From: Acidobacteriota bacterium
Lineage (GTDB): Bacteria > Acidobacteriota > Blastocatellia > Pyrinomonadales > Pyrinomonadaceae
Assembly: GCA_003385635.1 (NCBI GenBank)
Contig: QQUY01000001.1
Location: 992,001-1,056,000, forward strand
Length of the DNA: 64,000 nucleotides
Direction of reading: 5' to 3'
The notes under the pieces were generated by a model. That model did no database searches. It saw only the letters and a list, made by a program, of their open reading frames with translations, and was not told where the DNA came from. Both the position numbers and the translations under genes were made by a program. Numbering within the stretch: position 1 is the first letter of the stretch; every line of letters starts with the position of its first letter. This document shows, piece by piece, positions 1 through 7,975 of this stretch.

Positions 1-2
1 TT

Positions 3-2060
3 GGAAAGACTGAATCGGCGATCACCGCGAGACAGCCGCTAATGGTCAGGCCATCTGCGCCCAGGTTCATGAACTTCGGCGACAAGATCGAGCTTCCGGT
101 CGTAGTCCAGAATCAGACGGACAAAGATATGGCGGTGAACGTCGCGGTTCGTGCTTCCAATGCAACGTTGACAGCAGGCGGTGGAAGAAGGGTACTCGTG
201 AAAGCCAACGATCGTGAGGAAGTACGGTTCCCGGTTTCGGCCGGAATGGCAGGAACGGCACGCTTTCAGATCGCGGCAACTGCAGGTGAACATACGGATG
301 CGGCCGAGATAAGCCTCCCGGTATGGACACCCGCGACGACCGAGGCCTTCGCAACTTACGGAACCACGGACAAGAACGAGCCGATAATTCAGCCGATTCA
401 GGCCCCTGGGAATGTATATCCTCAATTCGGTGGACTCAAGGTTACGACCTCTTCGACGCAGCTTCAGGAACTGACCGACGCGTTCATATACCTATACCGC
501 TACAAGTTCGAATGCACCGAACAGGTGGCATCGAGGATGATCTCGATCGCGGCACTGCGGGACGTGCTCAAGGCATTCAAGGCTGAAGAAATGCCGTCCG
601 ACCAGGAGATACGGAACCGCTTCCAGGCGGATATGAAGATCCTTCAGTCGAGGCAAAACGACGACGGATACTTCGGACTTTGGCGACGCGACGGCGAACG
701 TTACAAGTATCCGTTCCTGACCGCGCATACCGCTCACGCGCTGATCCTGGCAAAGGCGAAGGGCTACGAAGTGCCGCAAGAGATGCTGGATAAGGTCAAG
801 CCTTACTTGAAGGACATTGAAAAGCACTATCCCAGTTACTATCCGCCGAAGGTGCGCTGGACGATCTCGTCATACGCGCTTTATGTGCGGAACCTGATGG
901 GCGAAAACGATGCCGGTAAGGCGAAAAAGCTGCTCGCAGAAGCTACGGTCGAGGAGATGCCTTTCGAGGGTCTCGGATGGCTGATGCCGGTTTTGATCGA
1001 CGGAGGCTCCGACGAAGAGGTTCTCCTGATCAAGCGGTTCCTGCTAAACAGAACCGCTGAGACGGCGGCGACCGCTCAGTTCAACACCAGCTACGGTGAT
1101 GATGCCTGGCTGATAATGCATTCGAACCGAAGGGCTGATGGCGTTCTTCTTGAGGCAATGCTTAAGGCTGAAGCTGAAGAGAAGGGAACAGGCGTCGGTC
1201 AAAGCGCCGGCGACCTCATCCCGAAACTGGTTCGGGGGCTTCTTGATCACCGTAAGAAAGGACGCTGGTCGAACACACAGGAGAACGTTTTCATACTTCT
1301 TGCGTTGGACAAGTACTTCCAGGCATACGAAAAGGTCACCCCTAACTTTGTGACCCGTGTATGGCTCGGTGAAGCATACGCCGGAGAACAGGTCTTCAAA
1401 GGACGGTCCGTCGATTCAAATCAGCTCGAGATACCTATGAGCTACCTGATGGACCAGGGAGGGTTGGCGAATCTCATTCTCGACAAGAATGGTCCGGGGC
1501 GGCTTTATTACCGCATCGGAATGAAATACGCACCGAAGGATCTGCGTCTGAAACCTGCCGACTACGGCTTTACGGTCCTGAGGACCTACGAAGCGGTCGA
1601 TGACGCCGACGACGTGGTTCAGGGAGCCGAAGGCGAGTGGACGATCAAGGCAGGCGCCCGTGTGAGGGTCAAGCTGACGATGGTTGCGCAGGCGAGGCGC
1701 TATCACGTGGCGCTTGTCGATCCGCTTCCCGCAGGTCTCGAGATCCTGAATCCGGACTTGGCCGTGACCGAACAGGTTCCGGGCGGTAACGTCAATGCCA
1801 CTCCGGTGATCGAGTATGGAAGCCGAAACTACGGTGGAGGATACTATTACTGGCGTTCACGCTGGTTTGAGCACCAGAACTTCCGCGACGAACGCGCTGA
1901 GGCCTTTTCATCGCTTGTATGGGGCGGAGTATACAACTACTCGTATGTAGCGAGAGCTACTACGCCGGGGGAATTCGTTGTTCCGCCAGCGAAGGCTGAG
2001 GAGATGTATCATCCGGAAACGTTTGGAAGGACGGGCACGGACATCGTTCACGTAAAGTAA
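3..2060 (+). CDS. Bacterial alpha-2-macroglobulin, C-terminal part (5' end outside window)
   Basis: The frame is open from the first bases of the window, so this is the C-terminal ~685 residues of a longer protein. The visible part starts at the end of the macroglobulin domains (RPSAPRFMNFGDK), then carries the thioester site CTEQ about 160 residues after the first visible Met, in the context YKFECTEQVASRM, followed by the alpha-helical thioester domain and a C-terminal MG10-like domain ending in FGRTGTDIVHVK. In this family the Cys-Gln thioester covalently traps attacking proteases in the periplasm. The thioester is intact here, so trapping should work. Signal peptide or lipobox cannot be seen. 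A strong terminator follows, so this gene ends its transcription unit. Confidence 0.93.
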   Translation, partial: GKTESAITARQPLMVRPSAPRFMNFGDKIELPVVVQNQTDKDMAVNVAVRASNATLTAGGGRRVLVKANDREEVRFPVSAGMAGTARFQIAATAGEHTDAAEISLPVWTPATTEAFATYGTTDKNEPIIQPIQAPGNVYPQFGGLKVTTSSTQLQELTDAFIYLYRYKFECTEQVASRMISIAALRDVLKAFKAEEMPSDQEIRNRFQADMKILQSRQNDDGYFGLWRRDGERYKYPFLTAHTAHALILAKAKGYEVPQEMLDKVKPYLKDIEKHYPSYYPPKVRWTISSYALYVRNLMGENDAGKAKKLLAEATVEEMPFEGLGWLMPVLIDGGSDEEVLLIKRFLLNRTAETAATAQFNTSYGDDAWLIMHSNRRADGVLLEAMLKAEAEEKGTGVGQSAGDLIPKLVRGLLDHRKKGRWSNTQENVFILLALDKYFQAYEKVTPNFVTRVWLGEAYAGEQVFKGRSVDSNQLEIPMSYLMDQGGLANLILDKNGPGRLYYRIGMKYAPKDLRLKPADYGFTVLRTYEAVDDADDVVQGAEGEWTIKAGARVRVKLTMVAQARRYHVALVDPLPAGLEILNPDLAVTEQVPGGNVNATPVIEYGSRNYGGGYYYWRSRWFEHQNFRDERAEAFSSLVWGGVYNYSYVARATTPGEFVVPPAKAEEMYHPETFGRTGTDIVHVK

Positions 2061-2080
2061 TCGTGATCAGGTGACAAAAA

Positions 2081-2112
2081 CAGGGGGACCTGACCGGTTC
2101 CCCTGATTTTTT
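2081..2112 (+). terminator. Rho-independent terminator after the macroglobulin gene
   Basis: A 10-bp stem (2081-2090 with 2096-2105, one G-U pair) closes a 5-nt loop and is followed by a run of T (2107-2112). It lies 20 bases after the stop codon. Confidence 0.85.
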
Positions 2113-2115
2113 GTG

Positions 2116-2143
2116 TTGACCGATCGATAGATTCGGATAGTAT
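2116..2143 (+). promoter_or_regulatory. Putative sigma70 promoter of the DM9-ankyrin gene
   Basis: TTGACC (2116-2121), 16-bp spacer, TAGTAT (2138-2143). It lies between the terminator and the next start codon. The gene's Shine-Dalgarno GGAGA is at 2163-2167, 9 bases before ATG. Confidence 0.5.
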
Positions 2144-2176
2144 CGGAGCGAAGACATATTCCGGAGAAGAAAGATC

Positions 2177-3742
2177 ATGGCAATCAGATTGGTTTCGATT
2201 CGAGCAACTCAATTGGGCATTTTTGTTTTGTTCATCGCGATTAGTGGAGCGTTCGGGCAGTACGAAGAAAGCTGGAGAAGAGTGAGCAATGGCAACGTTC
2301 CGGCCGGTACGGTTTCCGGAGGAGCACTTTTGGACGGAACTCCGATCTATGTGTGCCGAGCCCGTTACCGGGGGCGCTGGGTTGGCGGGCGACTGTTGTC
2401 AAACAGGTGTTACATCGCAGACGGCCGACGAGGGCGTTCCGAAACGAATTTCGAGGTTCTGGTGGACGGGGCAGGTGAATTCAGATGGAATCGGTTCAGG
2501 ACTCTCGACTACGCGATTCCAGTTGAAGATGACAGGTATGTCTGTCGTGTGCCGGCCAGCGATGAGGGTTTTGTCGGGGAGTTGTCGAACGGACGTTGCA
2601 GGTACGCTGTTGGTGAGTCTGGCGAATCGAGCTCGGTATTCGAGATCCTGGAAGGCCGTGAAATGTCGGCCGATGTGATTCGCGCTTCTGAAAATGGAGA
2701 CCTTAATGCCTTGCGGGCGGCGATTCGAGCCGGTCAGTTGATAGACAAGCGAAACTCTGTCGGACGGACTGCACTTATGATCGCTGCCGAAAAAGGCAGC
2801 GACGCCATAGTCGAGGAGTTGATAGCCAATCGCGCTGCTGTAAATGCCGTTGATGATGAAGGAAACTCGGCACTCATCTTAGCCTCACGAGAAGGAAAGG
2901 AATCGACAGTTGGAAAACTGCTTGGCGAAGGAGCCGATCCGCTCATCGCTAATAGATCGGGTCAAACCGCCCTAACGGCATCAGCGGCCAATGGCCAGGA
3001 GGACGTTGTAAGGGTGCTCATTAATGATGTGTCCTTTACAGGGATGGACGTTCCGAACAGCATCAATGCATTTCTTGAAGCAGCGAGGAACGGAAAAGAA
3101 GACGTGATCGAGGTATTTCTTGAATCCGGAATGGACGTAAATGTCGAGGATTCGGGATCAGGCAGGACGGCCCTAATGGAGGCTGCTGCCGGAAAACACG
3201 GCGACACTATAAAAGTGCTTTTTTCGAAGAATCCGGATCTCGAAATGATCGACGAACAGGGGTTCTCGGCGTTGCAGCTTGCGTCGATTGCCGATTCCGA
3301 CAAGACGCTCAAGGTGTTCTTTGAAGAAACGGGCAGGGTTAAGCAGAGCGACCCTGAAGCTCAACGTGCGCTTCGAGCCGCAGCCAGATTTGGAAAACGC
3401 GACTCGCTTGAGTACTTGATCAAGCGGGGGGTCGACGTTAACTCAAAGGACAACTACAATGGCTTCTCCGCGCTTATGTGGTCAGCATCTGAAGGCCACG
3501 AGGGCGCAACGGAGCTCTTGATCAGAGCGAGAGCCGACCTGAACGCGGTAAATGACCAAGGCGAAACGGCTTTGATGCTCGCGGCTGCGCATAGTAAATC
3601 AAATACGCTGAAAGAATTGATCTCAGCGGGAGCTGATCTTAACCTCCGCGACAAGCAGGGACGGACAGCCCTTGCCTGGGCGATCCTTCATGACCATGAC
3701 GACACAAGGAAAGAGCTTGAGAAGGCCGGCGCGCAGCGCTGA
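2177..3742 (+). CDS. Secreted DM9-repeat and ankyrin-repeat protein
   Basis: 521 residues. An N-terminal signal peptide (about 1-28, ending SGAFGQ) is followed by two DM9-type repeats (about 30-165; GNVPAGTVSGGALLDGTPIY is typical, and a second copy ends SSSVFEIL), i.e. a DUF3421-like module. From about residue 170 to the end there are nine or so ankyrin repeats (for example GRTALMIAAEKGSDAIVEEL and QGETALMLAAAHSKSN). DM9 modules are carbohydrate-binding in animal proteins. Ankyrin repeats bind proteins. The combination suggests an exported binding protein, but ligand and partner are unknown. No enzyme motif is seen. ATG is preceded by a good Shine-Dalgarno. Confidence 0.85.
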   Translation: MAIRLVSIRATQLGIFVLFIAISGAFGQYEESWRRVSNGNVPAGTVSGGALLDGTPIYVCRARYRGRWVGGRLLSNRCYIADGRRGRSETNFEVLVDGAGEFRWNRFRTLDYAIPVEDDRYVCRVPASDEGFVGELSNGRCRYAVGESGESSSVFEILEGREMSADVIRASENGDLNALRAAIRAGQLIDKRNSVGRTALMIAAEKGSDAIVEELIANRAAVNAVDDEGNSALILASREGKESTVGKLLGEGADPLIANRSGQTALTASAANGQEDVVRVLINDVSFTGMDVPNSINAFLEAARNGKEDVIEVFLESGMDVNVEDSGSGRTALMEAAAGKHGDTIKVLFSKNPDLEMIDEQGFSALQLASIADSDKTLKVFFEETGRVKQSDPEAQRALRAAARFGKRDSLEYLIKRGVDVNSKDNYNGFSALMWSASEGHEGATELLIRARADLNAVNDQGETALMLAAAHSKSNTLKELISAGADLNLRDKQGRTALAWAILHDHDDTRKELEKAGAQR

Positions 3743-3793
3743 TGTTTACGATGTTTGCCGATCATTCTGTCCGAGTGCGTACTCTTTATTCAG

Positions 3794-4759
3794 GTGAGTA
3801 AAATCAGCAAGTTTAGGGAAATCCTGCAGGTCGAATCCAGCGCAATCGGGATTGCTTCTGAAAGACTGGATGAGAATGCAGTCGAGAGGGCGGTGCGCGC
3901 AGTACTTGAATGCAAGGGAAAAGCGATCGTCACTGGTGTTGGGAAATCAGGCGTTATCGCCAATAAGGTCGCTCAGACCCTCACGTCGACGGGGACCGTA
4001 TCGGTATTTGTCCATCCTTCTGACGCATTGCACGGCGGCCTCGGTGTGATCTCACAAGGGGACGTGGTGATCGCACTTTCGAATTCAGGAGAGACGGAAG
4101 AGATTATCGCATTACTTCCCGCCTTGGATTCGCGCGGGGTCGACCTGATCTCGATAGTCGGGAATCTGAATTCTACCTTGGCGAGGCGCTCGGACGTTGT
4201 ACTCGACGCATCCGTCGACAAGGAAGCGTGTCCGCTTAACCTCGCTCCGACTACATCAACCACCGTCGCACTCTCTATCGGGGACGCTCTTGCAATGACT
4301 GTAATGGCCGAACGAGGCCTGACGGAAGAGGATTTTGCGGCAAACCACCCTGCAGGTCGACTTGGTAAGCGACTTACGCTTAAAGTTAGCGGCTTGATGC
4401 ACGAGAGTCCGAACATATCGGAAGATGCAGGCTGGCTTGAGATCGTAAAAGCACTCTCGAGCTATTCGCTTGGTGCTGTAAACGTTGTAGATGAAGATGA
4501 TCGGCTCATCGGGATAATTACCGACGGCGATCTTCGACGAACGATCGAAAAGGTCTCGACAGAAAAGCTGGAGGGCCTGACCGCGTCCGAGATGATGACA
4601 TCCTCGCCTATCACTGCCGAGCCGGATATGCTGGCATTTGCTGCGCTTCGCTTGATGGAGAACAGGCCTTCGCAAATCTCCGTGCTGCCCGTGGTCGACG
4701 GGAAGGGCCTTTGCGTCGGGCTTATCCGACTTCACGACCTGGTACGGAGCGGCCTCTGA
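3794..4759 (+). CDS. kdsD: D-arabinose 5-phosphate isomerase (SIS + two CBS domains)
   Basis: About 321 residues from GTG 3794; an in-frame TTG at 3755 is an alternative, but the family begins close to the KFREILQVE segment. The SIS domain (about 25-165) has GVGKSGVIANKVAQTLTSTG and ISQGDVVIALSNSGETEEI. The EACPLNLAPTTSTTVALSIG segment matches the KdsD/GutQ family. Two CBS domains follow (about 195-320) with IITDGDLRR. The enzyme converts ribulose 5-phosphate to arabinose 5-phosphate for KDO and hence lipopolysaccharide synthesis, so a KDO-containing outer membrane is implied. The CBS pair may bind a nucleotide or sugar regulator. It sits 10 bases before the NAD(P)HX repair gene. Confidence 0.9.
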   Translation: MSKISKFREILQVESSAIGIASERLDENAVERAVRAVLECKGKAIVTGVGKSGVIANKVAQTLTSTGTVSVFVHPSDALHGGLGVISQGDVVIALSNSGETEEIIALLPALDSRGVDLISIVGNLNSTLARRSDVVLDASVDKEACPLNLAPTTSTTVALSIGDALAMTVMAERGLTEEDFAANHPAGRLGKRLTLKVSGLMHESPNISEDAGWLEIVKALSSYSLGAVNVVDEDDRLIGIITDGDLRRTIEKVSTEKLEGLTASEMMTSSPITAEPDMLAFAALRLMENRPSQISVLPVVDGKGLCVGLIRLHDLVRSGL

Positions 4760-4769
4760 AATCCTAACA

Positions 4770-6395
4770 ATGCGCCCTTTGCTTACAGCTTCCGAGATGG
4801 AAGAAGCCGACCGGCTCACTACCGAGCAATTCGGCATTCCTTCCATCCTCTTGATGGAGAACGCCGCGATGGCAATAGCCGATGCGGCCGCGATGGTCCT
4901 CAGTGATGCTGTCAAAGGCGAAAAGATCGTCGTCGTTTGTGGAAAAGGGAACAATGGCGGGGACGGCGCTGCGGCAGCGAGGCTCCTTTGGTTAAAGGGA
5001 GCACGGGTTCGTATCTTTCTTTTGGGGAATGTCGAGGAGACCAAAGGAGACGCAAGAACGAATTTTGAAGCGGCCAGAGCGCTTCACGGCCGTTTGAGCC
5101 CAAGGGGCGGGACCATCGAATTCGCGGAGATCCCGGATATCGGAACCTGGAAAGATGCATTAAGTGCGGAGATCCAGGATTCGGCCGTCGCGATCGACGC
5201 CCTTTTCGGAACCGGCCTTGCACGGCCCCTGGAAGGAGATGCCGCACTCGCTGCCGAATTCTTGCAGACGAAAGGGCCGCATTCCGAGCCACAGATCATC
5301 TCAGTAGACATCCCGTCCGGCCTGGCGGCTGATTCTTCCGAAGTTTATGGTCCTTGCGTCACTGCCGACCTAACCGTTACGTTCACGGCCCCAAAGTTAG
5401 CGAATGTAATGCCTCCGGCTGGTTCCCGGAATGGCGATCTCGAGATCGCTGACATCGGTACTCCAGCCGAACTAGCCGAGGCAGTCGGTTCCGGTACGTA
5501 TATCAGCGAATTGTCGGACGCCGGCGAATGGCTTCGTAAAACGGCATTCACTGACATCTCTTACAAGAAAAAACGCGGAACCGTAGCGCTTGTTGCAGGC
5601 TCCTCGAAGTACGCTGGAGCCGCTGTTCTTGCAGCAAACGGCGCGATCGAGAGCGGAGTGGGAATGGTGACGCTGGCAGTGCCAAAGAGCGCGCTTGCGG
5701 CGGTAACGAAGAGGCTTCGTCCCGAAGTGATAACGGTCGGAATCTCGGAAACCAGTCACGGATTCGCAAGCGCCGGAGCTTTTGACGACGTTGCCGATCT
5801 TCTCTCAAGTTGCGACGCTGTTGGTATAGGATGCGGCCTTGGTTCGGAAGAACAGACTACCCGGGAACTTGTGTGCAGAGTGATCGAAAACCGAAAGTGC
5901 CCGGTCGTGATTGACGCCGATGGGCTTAATTCCATAGCGCCGATGTCATTCAAGGGTACGTCGGACGCACCTCTGATCCTGACCCCGCATCAGGGCGAAT
6001 TCCTGCGTTTGTTGGGAACCGAAAACAAAAGCGCGGTCGAAAACAGAATCAGCGCAGTGCGAAAGTTCAGCCGGGACCATTCTGTGATCACAGTGCTGAA
6101 GGGACCGCGTTCGCTTGTTGCTGAACCGGGCGGCAAGGTCGTGCTTGTCACCAGCGGAAACGCCGGTACTGGCAAAGCCGGAAACGGCGATAATCTTGCC
6201 GGGATACTCACCGGCTTTGTCGCTCAGGCCAGAAGATTCAGTATCGACCAGTTCGAGACCTCCTGTGCCGCGGTTCACATCGCAGGGATCGCCGCCGATC
6301 TCGCGATGGACCGGATCGGCACAAGATCGATGCTGGCAACCGACGTGCGCCGCTATTTTGCTGAGGCTGTTCGGGCGATCGAAGAAGCAGTCTGA
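4770..6395 (+). CDS. nnr: Bifunctional NAD(P)HX epimerase / ADP- or ATP-dependent dehydratase (YjeF family)
   Basis: 541 residues, the usual size for the fused enzyme. The N-terminal epimerase (about 1-225) carries the Rossmann motif CGKGNNGGDG (residues 58-66) and DALFGTGL. The C-terminal ribokinase-like dehydratase (about 250-535) has LTPHQGEF near residue 405 and GNGDNLAGILTG near 472, whose Asp is the expected catalytic base. It repairs hydrated NADH and NADPH. tsaE follows 15 bases later, an arrangement common in bacteria (nnr-tsaE), so the two are probably co-transcribed. Confidence 0.94.
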   Translation: MRPLLTASEMEEADRLTTEQFGIPSILLMENAAMAIADAAAMVLSDAVKGEKIVVVCGKGNNGGDGAAAARLLWLKGARVRIFLLGNVEETKGDARTNFEAARALHGRLSPRGGTIEFAEIPDIGTWKDALSAEIQDSAVAIDALFGTGLARPLEGDAALAAEFLQTKGPHSEPQIISVDIPSGLAADSSEVYGPCVTADLTVTFTAPKLANVMPPAGSRNGDLEIADIGTPAELAEAVGSGTYISELSDAGEWLRKTAFTDISYKKKRGTVALVAGSSKYAGAAVLAANGAIESGVGMVTLAVPKSALAAVTKRLRPEVITVGISETSHGFASAGAFDDVADLLSSCDAVGIGCGLGSEEQTTRELVCRVIENRKCPVVIDADGLNSIAPMSFKGTSDAPLILTPHQGEFLRLLGTENKSAVENRISAVRKFSRDHSVITVLKGPRSLVAEPGGKVVLVTSGNAGTGKAGNGDNLAGILTGFVAQARRFSIDQFETSCAAVHIAGIAADLAMDRIGTRSMLATDVRRYFAEAVRAIEEAV

Positions 6396-6410
6396 TTATT
6401 CCGCCTATCG

Positions 6411-6863
6411 ATGAGTTCCAAAACCATCATCTGCCCAAACCCCGAAGCAACGTTCGAACTTGGTGAGTCAGTAGGAAAGTGCCTTGTCGGCGGCGAGATC
6501 ATTCTCTTGAAAGGACCGCTCGGCGCGGGAAAAACCCTCTTTACGAAAGGACTTCTTGGCGGCCTCGGCTTTGACGTTGCGGAAGTTTCGAGCCCGAGCT
6601 TCACTCTCGTAAATCGGTACGAGGCAAGGCTAACCGTTTATCACGCGGATCTCTGGAGGCTGGAGGATCCTGACGGAGCTGCATTCTCAATCGGGATCGA
6701 TGAACTTCTGGAAGACCCCGGGGCGGTCATAGTGATCGAATGGGCTGAGCGCCTTGAAGGTTTTGATTTCGGACGGGACACCGTTTCAGTCGAGATCAAA
6801 GGCGATGGCGACGCGCCTCGATCGGTCGAGATCTTCAATGCGTCAACAGGATCCGGCTTTTGA
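6411..6863 (+). CDS. tsaE: tRNA threonylcarbamoyladenosine biosynthesis ATPase TsaE
   Basis: 150 residues, the normal length. Walker A is GPLGAGKT at residues 35-42. Family motifs SSPSFTLVNRYE, VYHADLWRL and VIVIEWAERL (the Walker B-like strand) follow. TsaE hydrolyses ATP in the TsaB-TsaD-TsaE complex that makes t6A37 in tRNAs reading ANN codons. tsaB and tsaD are not in the window. No terminator precedes it, so it is likely read from the upstream genes. Confidence 0.94.
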   Translation: MSSKTIICPNPEATFELGESVGKCLVGGEIILLKGPLGAGKTLFTKGLLGGLGFDVAEVSSPSFTLVNRYEARLTVYHADLWRLEDPDGAAFSIGIDELLEDPGAVIVIEWAERLEGFDFGRDTVSVEIKGDGDAPRSVEIFNASTGSGF

Positions 6864-6866
6864 CAC

Positions 6867-6895
6867 TTGACGGAACACGGCCTATCCAAGATACT
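6867..6895 (+). promoter_or_regulatory. Putative sigma70 promoter of the bacilliredoxin gene
   Basis: TTGACG (6867-6872), 17-bp spacer, GATACT (6890-6895), just after the tsaE stop. Shine-Dalgarno GAGGA at 6923-6927 sits 6 bases before ATG. Confidence 0.5.
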
Positions 6896-6933
6896 TTATT
6901 TAAAAATCAAGTATTGAAAACTGAGGAAAACAT

Positions 6934-7377
6934 ATGCCTTATCCCGAAATCATGATCCAGGGGATGCGTCAGGAACTAGCGCGTCTCGGAATTGAAGAAA
7001 CAAAAGAAGCCGGTGATGTTGAGAATGCGGTCACCGGAACGGAAGGTACCCTAATGGTAGTTGTTAACTCCGTCTGCGGCTGTGCAGCAGGTGGTGTTAG
7101 GCCAGGGGTTGCAATGGCTCTCGCAAACTCGGAAGAAAAGCCTGACCGCTCGATCACAGTGTTTGCAGGCGCCGACATCGATGCCACGGAAAAAGCGAGA
7201 GAGTACTTCTTGCCATATCCTCCTTCATCGCCTTCGATCGCCTTTTTGAAGGACGGCAAGCTTCTTAAAATGTTCGAAAGAAAGGACCTTGAAGGCCGGC
7301 CGCCTGAAATGATCGCCGGAGAGTTGGTGAAAGCTTTTGGTGAGACCTGTTCCAGGTCAGAGGCGGCGAACAACTAA
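6934..7377 (+). CDS. BrxA/BrxB family bacilliredoxin
   Basis: 147 residues with the diagnostic CGC active site (Cys48-Gly49-Cys50) in VNSVCGCAAGGVRPG, and family segments PYPEIMIQGMRQEL at the N-terminus and PPSSPSIAFLKDGK later. In Bacillus these proteins remove bacillithiol from S-bacillithiolated proteins. The gene therefore implies, though does not prove, that the organism makes bacillithiol or a related thiol. It has its own promoter and terminator, so it is probably a single-gene unit. Whether it corresponds to BrxA or BrxB cannot be decided from sequence. Confidence 0.92.
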   Translation: MPYPEIMIQGMRQELARLGIEETKEAGDVENAVTGTEGTLMVVVNSVCGCAAGGVRPGVAMALANSEEKPDRSITVFAGADIDATEKAREYFLPYPPSSPSIAFLKDGKLLKMFERKDLEGRPPEMIAGELVKAFGETCSRSEAANN

Positions 7378-7401
7378 TTTATTGGAAACAGAATTGAGAA
7401 T

Positions 7402-7429
7402 GCGTCCGGCTTTCGGCCGGGCGCTTTTT
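7402..7429 (+). terminator. Rho-independent terminator after the bacilliredoxin gene
   Basis: A 9-bp stem (7402-7410 with 7416-7424, one G-U pair), loop TTTCG, and a run of five T. Confidence 0.85.
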
Positions 7430-7463
7430 CATTGTTTGTCTCCTGCTAACGATTTGAAAAACG

Positions 7464-7492
7464 TTGATTTAACGTTGGCTAAAGGTTAGAAT
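7464..7492 (+). promoter_or_regulatory. Putative sigma70 promoter of the PilZ gene
   Basis: TTGATT (7464-7469), 17-bp spacer, TAGAAT (7487-7492). The same two hexamers and spacing occur at 49105-49133. Confidence 0.55.
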
Positions 7493-7543
7493 GTTGGGGT
7501 CTATTGGTACTCGCTGAACAGATCTACCCTCAATTCCAGTCCG

Positions 7544-7975
7544 ATGTCCATAAACCAGCGCAGGCACAATCGGTTAGCCGTCGATCTTCCAGTGTTCAGA
7601 TTCACCCCGGAAGGCGAAAGGCTGGAAACGCTGATCTATCAGATCAGCGTGGGCGGATGCCTTATCGAATGGGACGACGCCGTGTCGCACGGTGAGACGT
7701 TTCGGATGGAGATCCAGCTGCCAAACCAAAACTGGCTGCCCCTTCAATGCAAGGCCGTCTACTGCTTCACCGACGATGCTATAGGGGTGCAGTTCGAAGA
7801 CATCAGTCAGTTCGAGCAGGACCTTCTGGTCGAAGTAATGTCGAACAAATTGACTCGCGAAGGCATTCCTTTCAACTTTGACCCGTACTCCTCGCCGTCA
7901 ACCTATGAGGATGATGAAGGTATTGCCAATAGCGATTCAGAGGGGCGTGGCAAGCAGATGCCGGTACCGTCCTAA
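7544..7975 (+). CDS. PilZ-domain protein (putative c-di-GMP receptor)
   Basis: 143 residues, one PilZ domain (about 5-105). The first c-di-GMP motif is RRHNR at residues 6-10. The second, normally (D/N)xSxxG, reads QISVGG at 33-38, so the first position is Gln, while Ser and the final Gly are kept. The rest is an unclassified acidic tail. PilZ proteins usually couple c-di-GMP to motility, secretion or polysaccharide production, and no such genes are near. The stop overlaps the stop of the convergent gene (shared CTAA), leaving no room for a terminator between them. Confidence 0.82.
   Translation: MSINQRRHNRLAVDLPVFRFTPEGERLETLIYQISVGGCLIEWDDAVSHGETFRMEIQLPNQNWLPLQCKAVYCFTDDAIGVQFEDISQFEQDLLVEVMSNKLTREGIPFNFDPYSSPSTYEDDEGIANSDSEGRGKQMPVPS

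Noticed and set aside
4256..5044. Minus-strand open frame of 262 residues across kdsD and nnr
   Set aside because: It lies opposite two clear genes, shows no domain, and has the composition of an antisense shadow.
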